Part shown: positions 1-8,511 of the stretch, piece after piece
How the letters are laid out: every line of letters begins with the position of its first letter
Numbering within the stretch: the stretch's first letter is position 1
NCBI RefSeq assembly: GCF_021441885.1
Contig: NZ_CP090438.1
Span: 2,046,001 to 2,110,000 of the forward strand
Source: Vibrio maritimus
GTDB lineage: Bacteria; Pseudomonadota; Gammaproteobacteria; Enterobacterales; Vibrionaceae
Length of the DNA stretch: 64,000 bases
Direction: 5' to 3'
Position numbers and translations under genes: made by a program
Notes under the pieces: model-generated
The model's database searches: none
The model's input: the letters and a program-made list of their open reading frames with translations, nothing else
What the model was told of the DNA's origin: nothing

Positions 1-1145
1 TCAGCCCAGCTTATACACTGCCAATCGTACTTGATGTGGGTACGAACAACCCGCAACGCTTAGCAGACCCAATGTACATGGGCTGGCGTCATCCTCGTAT
101 CACGGGTGATGAATATCGCGCGTTCGTTGAAGATTTCATCCAAGCTGTACAGCGTCGCTGGCCTGATGCACTGGTTCAATTCGAAGACTTTGCTCAGAAA
201 AATGCAATGCCACTTCTTGAGCGCTACAAAAATCGAATCTGCTGCTTTAACGATGACATTCAAGGTACCGCTGCCGTCACTGTTGGCTCGCTATTAGCAG
301 CTTGTAAGGCGGCTGGCAGCAAACTGTCAGAGCAACGTGTAACTTTCCTAGGTGCAGGTTCGGCTGGTTGCGGTATTGCAGAAGCAATCGTGGCTCAAAT
401 GGTATCTGAAGGCATTAGTGACGAGCAAGCTCGCTCACAGGTCTTCATGGTTGACCGCTGGGGTCTACTACAAGAAGGCATGCCAAACCTGTTGGACTTC
501 CAGCAGCGCCTGGTACAAAAACATGAGCACACGCAAAACTGGGAATCAGAGAACTCTGGTTTCTCGCTTCATGACGTAATCAAAAATGCTAAGCCAACTG
601 TGCTTATCGGTGTATCAGGTGCACCCGGCCTATTTAGCAAAGAGATCATTCAAGAGATGCATCAGCATTGTGAGCGTCCGATTGTGTTCCCACTTTCGAA
701 CCCAACAAGCCGTGTTGAAGCGACGCCGAACGACATCCTTCGTTGGACGAACGGCCAAGCACTTGTAGCAACAGGTAGCCCATTTGACCCTGTTGTCGTT
801 GAAGGTAAAACCTACCCAATCGCACAGTGCAACAACAGCTACATTTTCCCTGGTATTGGCTTAGGTGTCCTTGCTGCTCAAGCATCTCGCGTAACCGACG
901 AAATGCTAATGGAGTCTAGCCGTGCATTGGCCGAGTGCTCTCCGCTGGCACAAAAAGGCTCTGGTCAGTTACTTCCGCCTCTAGAAGAGATTCATCTGGT
1001 CTCTAAGCGCATCGCTTTCGCTGTCGCTAAAAAAGCTATCGAACAAGGTGTGGCGAAAGAGTGTTCAGATGAAACCTTACTCAAAGCCATCGAAGAAAAC
1101 TTCTGGCAGCCTGTTTATCGCAAATATAAGCGTTCAGCGTTCTAA
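1..1145 (+). CDS. maeA: NAD-dependent malic enzyme, 3' part only
   Basis: Oxidative decarboxylation of malate to pyruvate with reduction of NAD, in the cytoplasm. The reading frame is open from base 3, so the gene begins before the window. The visible 380 residues match the C-terminal two thirds of a roughly 560-residue malic enzyme: a conserved VLDVGTNN segment, the metal-binding FEDF and CFNDDIQGTAAV segments, and a Rossmann nucleotide-binding motif (GAGSAGCGIAEA). It ends with KYKRSAF and is followed by a strong terminator. The NAD (SfcA/MaeA) class rather than the longer NADP enzyme with a phosphotransacetylase tail is inferred from the C-terminus stopping just after the malic domain. Confidence 0.93.
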   Translation, partial: SPAYTLPIVLDVGTNNPQRLADPMYMGWRHPRITGDEYRAFVEDFIQAVQRRWPDALVQFEDFAQKNAMPLLERYKNRICCFNDDIQGTAAVTVGSLLAACKAAGSKLSEQRVTFLGAGSAGCGIAEAIVAQMVSEGISDEQARSQVFMVDRWGLLQEGMPNLLDFQQRLVQKHEHTQNWESENSGFSLHDVIKNAKPTVLIGVSGAPGLFSKEIIQEMHQHCERPIVFPLSNPTSRVEATPNDILRWTNGQALVATGSPFDPVVVEGKTYPIAQCNNSYIFPGIGLGVLAAQASRVTDEMLMESSRALAECSPLAQKGSGQLLPPLEEIHLVSKRIAFAVAKKAIEQGVAKECSDETLLKAIEENFWQPVYRKYKRSAF

Positions 1146-1164
1146 CCTGAATCAATGTCACACG

Positions 1165-1194
1165 AAGGCTCTTGTTATCAAGAGCCTTTTTTTT
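1165..1194 (+). terminator. Rho-independent terminator after maeA
   Basis: Ten-base stem AAGGCTCTTG/CAAGAGCCTT with a TTAT loop, followed by a run of T. Confidence 0.9.
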
Positions 1195-1232
1195 GTTTAA
1201 TGAGCCGCTAATTATGAAAAAGGAACCCTTCA

Positions 1233-1556
1233 ATGTTGGATCTATTCGCTCCAGGTGGCAAGTTACTCTCTCCTTACCTTCTTGAAATCTCTACCGCGCT
1301 AGTAGCCTGTGCGCTGGTTGTCCTCGGTGCTGACATTAATCGTTTGATGCGTAACGTATTACGTGATACTAATTTCGTTATTCGAACAGGCTGTTTTATA
1401 CTTCTTAACGCGTTTGGTTATGGATTGATCATCATAAAAGCCACGCCAGTATTAAAGAGTACTCTCAATAATATCGAACCCGGTTTGATGTTTTCCATCG
1501 TGGTTCTAAGCTTTGTAGGTATCGGCATTTGGGCTCAAAGGAATCGACAGATTTAG
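1233..1556 (+). CDS. DUF3392 family small membrane protein
   Basis: A 107-residue hydrophobic protein with three predicted membrane segments (about residues 17-36, 50-69 and 82-100) and a basic C-terminus. It resembles the DUF3392 family, common in Vibrio and other gammaproteobacteria and without a known function. The start is supported by an AAAGGAAC ribosome-binding site. Its stop codon shares one base with the GTG start I prefer for the next gene (TAGTG), so the two are probably translated as a pair. Family assignment is from recall and moderate. Confidence 0.7.
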   Translation: MLDLFAPGGKLLSPYLLEISTALVACALVVLGADINRLMRNVLRDTNFVIRTGCFILLNAFGYGLIIIKATPVLKSTLNNIEPGLMFSIVVLSFVGIGIWAQRNRQI

Positions 1557-2296
1557 TGACCTTAAGATTTAACAAGGAATCTTGGCAATTAGGCAATGTT
1601 CTCCCGTTTTTGAAACGGTGCGTTCGCGTGCTTGCCATCACCTTGGTGTTATTTGTTGTTTTGGTTGTCACAGTCGATCGTTGGGTGAGCTGGCAAGCCG
1701 AAGATCACTTGGTGACATCTATTGAAGAAGTGGACAACGTGCAAGTCGCTGTCGTGCTTGGGACCAGTAAATACTTAGGCCGCACACTCAACGAATACTA
1801 CTCACATAGGATAGATGCCGCCATCAATCTGTATAACGAAGGCAAGGTGTCCCACTTTTTGTTGAGTGGCGATAACGCCCATCGCTCTTACAATGAGCCA
1901 TGGACCATGAAGAGAGACCTCCTTAGAGCAAATGTGCCAGAGCCTGCAATTCACCTAGACTACGCCGGTTTCAGAACCCTAGACTCTATTGTTCGTGCCA
2001 AAAAAATCTTCGACACCGATAACTTTCTTATCATTACTCAAAAATTTCACTGTGAGCGTGCATTGGTGATTGCGCAGCACTATGACATTAATGCCAAGTG
2101 TTTAGCGGTCTCAGGTCCTGTTTCGAAAACAGGCTACTCAGTACGACTTCGCGAGGTATTTGCGCGCACGAAGGCGATGCTTGATCTGTATGTCATGAAC
2201 ACTCAGCCTAAGTTTCTTGGTCCCAAAGAGCCTATCGTTACGAGCGATGAGTTTATTGGACCGCTGCTTCCTGGTGAGCAAAACGAAGCCAACTAG
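1556..2296 (+). CDS. sanA: SanA/YdcF-family envelope protein (DUF218)
   Basis: Inner-membrane-anchored protein of the SanA family, linked in E. coli to the envelope barrier against vancomycin at high temperature; its biochemical activity is not established. One membrane segment lies near residues 19-40, then a DUF218 domain with family landmarks: VVLGTSKY, LLSGDNAHRSYNEPWTM, HLDYAGFRTLDSIVRAK and IITQKFHCERAL. I chose GTG at 1556 (246 aa) because it overlaps the preceding stop codon and has AAAGGAA 12 bases upstream. A TTG at 1529 would add nine residues but lacks a ribosome-binding site. Length fits the usual 240 residues. Confidence 0.85.
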   Translation: MTLRFNKESWQLGNVLPFLKRCVRVLAITLVLFVVLVVTVDRWVSWQAEDHLVTSIEEVDNVQVAVVLGTSKYLGRTLNEYYSHRIDAAINLYNEGKVSHFLLSGDNAHRSYNEPWTMKRDLLRANVPEPAIHLDYAGFRTLDSIVRAKKIFDTDNFLIITQKFHCERALVIAQHYDINAKCLAVSGPVSKTGYSVRLREVFARTKAMLDLYVMNTQPKFLGPKEPIVTSDEFIGPLLPGEQNEAN

Positions 2297-2376
2297 TTTC
2301 TATACCCCGTTGATATAAGGATTTTTTAGCTTGAATTTGCTAGCATGACAGTACAATCAAAATAAAGAGTAATGTC

Positions 2377-3204
2377 ATGTCACTACTAGCTTCAGGGACG
2401 CTGTCTAAAATGCGCGCTTCCCTAGAATCCACTGTTCAATACCGACTTCCGGTTGGTGATGAAGAGGTTGACCTTTCACCATTGATCGGTAAGACCATCA
2501 CCCTAAACCACACAGGCAATATCTTTTGCGCCTCTTGCGGCAAAAAAACCAAAAAGAGTTATTCACAAGGGCATTGTTTTGTCTGTATGAAGAAGCTGGC
2601 GAGCTGCGACATGTGCATCATGAAGCCAGAAACCTGTCACTATGATGAAGGGACTTGTCGTGAACCTGAATGGGGCGAAGCCAATTGCATGGTTGACCAT
2701 TTTGTATACCTTTCAAACACGTCGAGTCTTAAGGTTGGTATTACACGTCACACTCAAATCCCAACGCGTTGGATTGATCAAGGGGCGACACAAGGTCTAC
2801 CTATCCTAAAGGTCAAAACGCGCCAAATCTCTGGCTTAATTGAAGTAGAACTGGCGAAGCACATCGCAGACAAAACAAACTGGCGTACACTGCTTAAACA
2901 AGATGGTGAGCCATTAGAGTTAGTTGACCAAGCGAAAGCACTTTTGCCACTTGTTGCGGATAAAATTGAAGAGATTCGTGCAAAATATGGTGAAGACGCT
3001 GTAGTTGTGCTCGATGAGAACATTACTCCGCTGAGCTATCCGGTAAACACCTATCCGACCAAAATTACATCGCATAACTTTGATAAGCAGCCGTTAGTGA
3101 CGGGCTTGCTACAAGGCATCAAGGGGCAGTACCTGATCCTTGATACCGGTGTGATTAACATTCGTAAATTCACGTCTTACGAAGTAGAAGTCAGCGCTGA
3201 GTAA
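2377..3204 (+). CDS. DUF2797 Cys-rich protein
   Basis: A 275-residue cytoplasmic protein of the DUF2797 family, function unknown. The N-terminal half carries a cluster of CxxC-like pairs (CASCGKK, CFVCMKK, CDMCIMKPETC, then CMVDHFVYLS), which probably binds a metal ion. The segment SSLKVGITRHTQIPTRWIDQGA is GIY-YIG-like in character; that resemblance is an inference. It stands alone between sanA and a bidirectional terminator. Confidence 0.75.
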   Translation: MSLLASGTLSKMRASLESTVQYRLPVGDEEVDLSPLIGKTITLNHTGNIFCASCGKKTKKSYSQGHCFVCMKKLASCDMCIMKPETCHYDEGTCREPEWGEANCMVDHFVYLSNTSSLKVGITRHTQIPTRWIDQGATQGLPILKVKTRQISGLIEVELAKHIADKTNWRTLLKQDGEPLELVDQAKALLPLVADKIEEIRAKYGEDAVVVLDENITPLSYPVNTYPTKITSHNFDKQPLVTGLLQGIKGQYLILDTGVINIRKFTSYEVEVSAE

Positions 3205-3224
3205 CACTTATCACTCGTAACGCT

Positions 3225-3258
3225 AAAAAACAGCCCGCGTAATGCGGGCTGTTTTTTT
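3225..3258. terminator. Bidirectional terminator between convergent genes
   Basis: Stem ACAGCCCGC/GCGGGCTGT with a short loop, flanked by six A on the left and seven T on the right. It serves the DUF2797 gene on the plus strand and the PLP-enzyme gene on the minus strand. Confidence 0.9.
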
Positions 3259-3260
3259 AA

Positions 3261-4484
3261 TTAAAGACTTTCAAGCGTATCGAAGAACAGGTCTACTTCT
3301 TCCAGCGTGTTGTAGTGCATAAATCCAACACGAAGTACGCCACCTTTATCTTCCAGTCCTAACTGTCTCACCAAACCCAGAGCATAGAAATGCCCATTCC
3401 ACACGCAGAGGTTATGCTCACCTAGTGCTTTGGCAAGCAGCTCCGGTGAGTGTTTAGAAGAGCGCAGAGCAAAGGTTGGGGTGCGCTTAATATGATCGCA
3501 GTTTTCTGTTCCATAGAGCGAGAGTGATTCAACCTTTGATAATCGCTGTAGGAAATAGCGGCTTATCTGCTCTTCATGAGCGCCAATATCCTTCATAGCG
3601 CTAGCTAGCTTCTTTCGAAGTGAATCCCCTTCCCCCCAAGATGCCAGATAGTCCACAGCGGCAATAAATCCAGCGAGTGCTTCAAAGTTCTGAGTACCCG
3701 TTTCAAACCTTCCCGGACCAATATCTGTCGCTGGTTCAACCTTGTATGGACGAAGAGATTGCAACCAATCAGAGGCTACGAACGCCACGCCCAAGTGGGG
3801 ACCAAAGAACTTGTATGCCGAGCAAACAAGAAAGTCGCAACCTAGTGCCTCGACATCCACAAGACCATGCGGTGTATAGTGAACGGCATCAACATAAACC
3901 GCAGCGCCATAGCGCTTTGCCATCTCAACGACGCGACGAATATCCGTGATAGTGCCTGTTGTGTTTGAGGCATAAGTAATGGCAATCAAGCGCGTCTTTT
4001 CATTGAGTAGTGATTCAAGGTGAGCTAAGTCCACTGAGCAGTCTTTTGGATCCACTTTCGCTTGCTTAACTGTTGCCCCTCTATCTTCTGCAGCTTGTTC
4101 CCAACTCGACACATTAGAGTAGTGATCAAGTGCGGTTACGATCACTTCATCTCCAGCTTGCCAATCACGAGCAATAGCACGGCTCAACTGGAATGTTAGT
4201 GACGTCATATTGGCGCCGAACACAATATTGTCAGCCGTCGGTGCATTGAGAAGCGCACGAGCCTGTTCTCTTGCATCAGCAACCAATTCAACGGTACGTT
4301 TGCTCGAAAAGTAATGACCACCGAGGTTCGAATTATAGAACCCTAAGTACTCGTTCATGGCCGTCAGCACGCTTTGAGGAACCTGCGAGCCTCCTGGACC
4401 ATCGAGAAAAACCACAGGCTTATTGTTATGAGTTTGACTCAGAGCGGTAAACTGAGCGCGAGCAGTATTAGGAGTGAAGCGCAT
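3261..4484 (-). CDS. Cysteine-desulfurase-like PLP enzyme (VC1184 subfamily)
   Basis: Class V aminotransferase fold, 407 residues, closest to the SufS/CsdA-like VC1184 subfamily. The PLP lysine is K225 in VCSAYKFFGPH, with YVDAVHYTPHG (D199, H202) for the cofactor ring. The position of the desulfurase nucleophile, normally G-H-H-C-A, reads GHFYA (364-368), so the cysteine is replaced by Tyr367; the nearest cysteine is C360. Sulfur transfer by the usual mechanism is therefore doubtful, and an amino-acid lyase, racemase or transaminase activity is as likely. The start at 4484 overlaps the upstream oxygenase gene by 17 bases; a longer frame to 4670 would run deep into that gene and is rejected. 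Probably co-transcribed and coupled with the oxygenase. Confidence 0.8.
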   Translation of the reverse strand: MRFTPNTARAQFTALSQTHNNKPVVFLDGPGGSQVPQSVLTAMNEYLGFYNSNLGGHYFSSKRTVELVADAREQARALLNAPTADNIVFGANMTSLTFQLSRAIARDWQAGDEVIVTALDHYSNVSSWEQAAEDRGATVKQAKVDPKDCSVDLAHLESLLNEKTRLIAITYASNTTGTITDIRRVVEMAKRYGAAVYVDAVHYTPHGLVDVEALGCDFLVCSAYKFFGPHLGVAFVASDWLQSLRPYKVEPATDIGPGRFETGTQNFEALAGFIAAVDYLASWGEGDSLRKKLASAMKDIGAHEEQISRYFLQRLSKVESLSLYGTENCDHIKRTPTFALRSSKHSPELLAKALGEHNLCVWNGHFYALGLVRQLGLEDKGGVLRVGFMHYNTLEEVDLFFDTLESL

Positions 4485-5124
4485 TTTTCGGACCTTTTGC
4501 AGTAAGAACGAAGACATCCATGTAGCCTTCATGTTGCTCATCAACACAGCGAATTGGCGTCGCGTTATGCCATAAACGAGAATCATCCAAAATAGCGACT
4601 TCACCAGCGGCCAGCACTTTCTTAAAGAATGGCGCTTCCTTGTGACTGCTATAAAGCATGATGTCGCCACCTACAATGTTTTGGCGCCCGACTCCAACTA
4701 AAGCAATATGGTCAAAACCGTCTTGGTGCACGCCCTCTGGCGCTACCTCTGTTTCGTCATAAACCGCTGCGATTCGAATCTGATGGATTTCAATTTCCTG
4801 CCCATTCGGCAGGTCATTAGTGCGCACAAATAGAGACACAAGCTCCTTCATCGCATCGCTTTGCAATGTCGATGCTAGAACTGGCTCAAACTGCCTGACG
4901 ACATCGCCTTGAAAGTGATTGTAGTGCTCTGATTGCACAAAGCTGCTATCTCCCGTATCTAGGATCTCACCATCGCGGTAGTTAATCACAGAGTATCGAC
5001 GCAAGCGATATTGACCATCTGCATGTTGAGTATTAGGTAAGGTTGCAAAAGTCGGTGCTAACTGTTCGATTGCTCGACCACTAAGACTAGTGAGATGTAA
5101 GGTACTTTCGCTTGAGTGCAGCAT
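4468..5124 (-). CDS. 2OG-Fe(II) dioxygenase (isoleucine-dioxygenase-like)
   Basis: A 218-residue protein of the 2OG-Fe_Oxy_2 family, which includes bacterial free-amino-acid hydroxylases such as the Bacillus isoleucine dioxygenase. The double-stranded beta-helix metal triad is visible: H133-x-D135 in GVHQDGFDH and H186 in LWHNATPIR, with R192 likely to hold 2-oxoglutarate. I place the start at the ATG at 5124, six bases after GGAG; an ATG at 5136 would add four residues but has no ribosome-binding site. First gene of a two-gene unit with the PLP enzyme, so a hydroxylated amino acid could be the shared intermediate (inference). Confidence 0.8.
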   Translation of the reverse strand: MLHSSESTLHLTSLSGRAIEQLAPTFATLPNTQHADGQYRLRRYSVINYRDGEILDTGDSSFVQSEHYNHFQGDVVRQFEPVLASTLQSDAMKELVSLFVRTNDLPNGQEIEIHQIRIAAVYDETEVAPEGVHQDGFDHIALVGVGRQNIVGGDIMLYSSHKEAPFFKKVLAAGEVAILDDSRLWHNATPIRCVDEQHEGYMDVFVLTAKGPKNALHS

Positions 5125-5644
5125 CATTAACTCCATTTAATGTTATGTTGAATTTCGATATTTCACATTTCATTTACATATCATTAAATATCACTAATCC
5201 TGCGAGATCAACTTTTGACAGCACCAAATTCCACTACAATCCACATTTAAGATGATATAGCCGATATATGCGCCATATACAGGATTAACCTCCAATTACA
5301 GTTCTGGCTGCACTCAGAATCTAGAACAGTTCACTAGCATAATAACCACATATATTTTATCGGGTTATTCAAAACCCAACGCAAAATAGCGTCAAGATCA
5401 CAAAACCAGCAACAACCACTACATCTTCACTATATGGTAGTGATTACGACTTTTGCTATTGGATTATTGAACAACAGAAATGAATCAACTGTGGCAGCTC
5501 TGCTTTGGTTTGTGACCAATCGACCAAAATATCACCGTTCATTGCAAATCTAGTATTGATTCTTAACCCTCAACCCCAATATATTAGGTAGCAAAGCCTC
5601 ACCCACCCGTGGTGTTGATAAGAATAGAGAAAGTGAGAAAAACT
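5125..5644. other. Intergenic region between divergent oxygenase and trxB
   Basis: AT-rich 520-base spacer with no credible coding frame. It must hold the promoters for both flanking units. The only clear promoter-like element is the one listed at 5556-5585. A TTGACA at 5215 is followed by TACAAT at only 14 bases, too close for a normal promoter. Confidence 0.6.
5556..5585 (+). promoter_or_regulatory. Probable trxB promoter
   Basis: TTGATT and TATATT separated by 18 bases, ending 60 bases before the trxB start. Called by eye. Confidence 0.45.
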
Positions 5645-6601
5645 ATGGCTGACACAAAACACTGTAAATTGCTGATCTTAGGATCTGGTCCTGCGGGTTA
5701 TACAGCCGCTGTCTACGCAGCGCGAGCGAATCTAGAACCTGTACTAGTGACTGGTATGCAGCAAGGTGGCCAGCTAACCACCACCACGGAAGTTGAGAAC
5801 TGGCCAGGCGATGCCGAAGGTCTAACCGGTCCACTGTTGATGGAGCGCATGCAAGCTCACGCAGAAAAGTTCGAAACAGAGATCATTTTTGATCACATTA
5901 ATGAAGTCGATTTTAGCGAGCGTCCATTTAAGTTAACTGGCGATAGCCAGAGTTATACTGCGGATGCTGTCATTATCTCAACAGGCGCGTCTGCAAAGTA
6001 CCTTGGTCTTGACTCAGAAGAAGCATTTAAAGGTCGTGGTGTTTCAGCATGTGCTACTTGTGACGGCTTCTTCTACCGAAACCAAAAAGTAGCGGTTGTG
6101 GGTGGTGGTAACACTGCTGTTGAAGAGGCACTGTACCTTTCAAATATCGCCTCTGAAGTACACCTTGTTCACCGCCGCGATAGTTTCCGTGCTGAAAAGA
6201 TCCTAATTAAGCGTCTAATGGACAAAGTCGAGAACGGCAATATTGTCTTACACACGGATCGCACTCTAGAAGAAGTGGTCGGCGACGATATGGGTGTTTC
6301 TGGTATTCGCATTAAAGACACACAATCCGATCTCATTGAGCAAGTCGACGTAATGGGTGCCTTCATTGCGATTGGCCACCAGCCAAACACCTCTCTATTT
6401 GAAGGTCAGCTAGAGATGAACAACGGTTATATCGTTGTACAATCGGGCTTAGAAGGCAATGCAACCCAAACTAGCATTCCTGGTGTTTATGCCGCTGGTG
6501 ATGTTATGGATCACAACTATCGTCAAGCCATCACCTCAGCAGGTACTGGTTGTATGGCAGCGCTGGATGCAGAACGCTTCCTTGACGCCCAAGACTCTTA
6601 A
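5645..6601 (+). CDS. trxB: Thioredoxin reductase
   Basis: NADPH-dependent FAD enzyme that reduces thioredoxin in the cytoplasm. The N-terminal FAD motif GSGPAGYTAAVYAAR, the redox pair C136-A-T-C139 in SACATCDGFFYR, the NADPH motif GGGNTAVEEALYL and the C-terminal FAD motif AAGDVMDHNYRQA are in the normal order. The 318-residue length is typical. I chose the ATG at 5645, which begins MADTKHCKLLILGSGPAG as in relatives; a GTG at 5609 would add 12 residues. It is followed by a terminator and then cydDC, the same neighbour as in enteric bacteria. Confidence 0.97.
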   Translation: MADTKHCKLLILGSGPAGYTAAVYAARANLEPVLVTGMQQGGQLTTTTEVENWPGDAEGLTGPLLMERMQAHAEKFETEIIFDHINEVDFSERPFKLTGDSQSYTADAVIISTGASAKYLGLDSEEAFKGRGVSACATCDGFFYRNQKVAVVGGGNTAVEEALYLSNIASEVHLVHRRDSFRAEKILIKRLMDKVENGNIVLHTDRTLEEVVGDDMGVSGIRIKDTQSDLIEQVDVMGAFIAIGHQPNTSLFEGQLEMNNGYIVVQSGLEGNATQTSIPGVYAAGDVMDHNYRQAITSAGTGCMAALDAERFLDAQDS

Positions 6602-6645
6602 GAGACTTGCTCTTTTCACCAGCAGCTCATCAATATTGAAAATTG

Positions 6646-6679
6646 AAAACCCATAGGTATAACCTCTGGGTTTTCTTTT
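6646..6679 (+). terminator. Terminator after trxB
   Basis: Stem AAAACCCA/TGGGTTTT extended by AGG/CCT past one mismatch, then a T-rich tail. Confidence 0.75.
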
Positions 6680-6726
6680 GTATAATTGCTGGTTCTATTA
6701 ATAATAATACTCATTAAGCCTTCTAC

Positions 6727-8511
6727 ATGGATAAGAAAAAACAACGGAGCTTGAATAAGTGGCTCAAAGAGCAAAGTAAGCTAGCAAAGCGCTGGCTTAT
6801 GATTGCGATAGGGCTCGGCGTTCTTTCAAGTCTGTTCCTTCTCGCGCAAGCCGCGCTTATCGCCACCATTCTTCATCAACTTATTATCGAACATGTCGAT
6901 AAACATGAACTGATCTCCCACTTTGCTGGACTTGTTGTCGCCGTCGCAGGACGTGCTGCCTGCGCTTGGGGTCGTGAGATTGCGGGCTTCAAATGCGGCG
7001 AACAAGTTCGTATTTACATAAGGCAGCTAATACTCGACAAGCTTAGAGAACTCGGTCCAACATACATCAAGGGCAAACCTGCCGGTACTTGGGCGACTCT
7101 AGTACTTGAGCAAGTCGAAGAGATGCAAGAGTTCTTCTCCAAGTATCTTCCTCAAATGTCACTTGCTGTTGCCGTTCCTATTATTATTTTGGTCGTTGTA
7201 TTTCCAATTAACTGGGCAGCGGGTCTTATCTTCCTTGTGACGGCTCCTCTAGTTCCTATCTTTATGGCTTTGGTGGGCATGAAGGCGGCTGATGCCAACC
7301 GCAAGAACTTCAAAGCGCTACAGCGCCTTTCTGGTCACTTTTATGACCGATTGCAATCTATGACGACAATTCGTCTTTTCAATCGCACCAACGCAGAAAC
7401 GGAAGTGCTGCATGGTGCATCTGAAGTATTTCGTAAGCGTACCATGGATGTCCTGAGACTGGCGTTCTTATCTTCCGCTGTGCTTGAGTTTTTCACCTCT
7501 ATCTCGATTGCAGTCACCGCTGTTTACTTCGGCTTTAGTTACATTGGCGAACTTAACTTCGGTCACTACGGCGTCGGCGTTACCCTCTTCGCTGGTCTAT
7601 TTATTCTTATTTTGGCACCAGAGTTCTATCAACCACTGAGAGACTTGGGAACCTTCTATCATGCCAAGGCACAAGCGGTAGGTGCTGCGGAGAGTATTGT
7701 AGAGTTTCTTGATCTTGAAGTTGCAGACCTACCCAATGGTCAAAAGCCATTAAGTAAGGATGCAATAACTATCAGTGCAGATAACCTCGAAGTCTACAGT
7801 CCTGATGGAACGAAGCTCGTAGGTCCTGTGAGCTTTAACCTTGATGCCAACAAATCCACGGCGTTGGTCGGTCCTAGCGGTGCTGGCAAAACCAGTTTAA
7901 TCAACGCTATTCTCGGCTTCATGCCATACGAAGGCTCGCTCAAGATAAATGGTGTTGAGCTCAAATCTTTAGACCAGCATTCATGGCGTCAAGCTATCAG
8001 CTGGGTGGGACAGAACCCATTGCTTCTGCACGGCACCATTTTGGATAACGTTACGCTTGGCAATCCTGACGTCAGCGAAGCCCGCGTTAATGACGCCCTG
8101 CTCGCTTCGTTTTCAGCTGAGTTTGTCGAAAAGCATGGCCTCAACTATCAAATTACCGACCGCTCTGGTGGTTTGTCTGTTGGCCAAGCTCAGCGCCTGG
8201 CACTGGCTCGAGCTATGGTCCAAAACGGCCAATTCTGGTTACTCGATGAACCGACGGCGAGTTTAGATGCTAAGAGTGAACGCTTGGTTACTCAAGGATT
8301 ACACACCTCGACAGCGGGTAAAACGACCTTAATGGTGACGCACCAGCTTTCACAGCTTAAAGAGGTCGACAATATCCTTGTGATGAACAAAGGCCAAATT
8401 GAGCAGCATGGTGACTACACCTTGTTAGCCTCAAATGATGGTCTCTTCAGAACCATGCTTTCCGCACAACAATCTGCAAAAGCCCAAGATAAGGGGAACC
8501 TAGATGCGTGA
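6727..8511 (+). CDS. cydD: ABC exporter half-transporter CydD
   Basis: Half of the heterodimeric inner-membrane ABC exporter CydDC, needed for assembly of cytochrome bd oxidase. It has been reported to export cysteine and glutathione and to move haem. The 594 residues give a six-helix membrane domain (about 20-310) and an ATPase domain with Walker A GPSGAGKTS, signature LSVGQAQRLALARA and Walker B FWLLDEPTASLD; the H-loop is VTHQL. It overlaps cydC by eight bases, so the two are coupled. The ribosome-binding site is weak. Confidence 0.95.
   Translation: MDKKKQRSLNKWLKEQSKLAKRWLMIAIGLGVLSSLFLLAQAALIATILHQLIIEHVDKHELISHFAGLVVAVAGRAACAWGREIAGFKCGEQVRIYIRQLILDKLRELGPTYIKGKPAGTWATLVLEQVEEMQEFFSKYLPQMSLAVAVPIIILVVVFPINWAAGLIFLVTAPLVPIFMALVGMKAADANRKNFKALQRLSGHFYDRLQSMTTIRLFNRTNAETEVLHGASEVFRKRTMDVLRLAFLSSAVLEFFTSISIAVTAVYFGFSYIGELNFGHYGVGVTLFAGLFILILAPEFYQPLRDLGTFYHAKAQAVGAAESIVEFLDLEVADLPNGQKPLSKDAITISADNLEVYSPDGTKLVGPVSFNLDANKSTALVGPSGAGKTSLINAILGFMPYEGSLKINGVELKSLDQHSWRQAISWVGQNPLLLHGTILDNVTLGNPDVSEARVNDALLASFSAEFVEKHGLNYQITDRSGGLSVGQAQRLALARAMVQNGQFWLLDEPTASLDAKSERLVTQGLHTSTAGKTTLMVTHQLSQLKEVDNILVMNKGQIEQHGDYTLLASNDGLFRTMLSAQQSAKAQDKGNLDA

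Noticed and set aside
3261..4670. Longer 469-residue version of the PLP enzyme
   Set aside because: The extra 62 residues lie within the oxygenase gene in another frame and do not resemble the family; the ATG at 4484 fits.
5215..5240. TTGACA...TACAAT as a trxB promoter
   Set aside because: Spacer of 14 bases is too short and it is over 400 bases from trxB; the pair at 5556-5585 is better.
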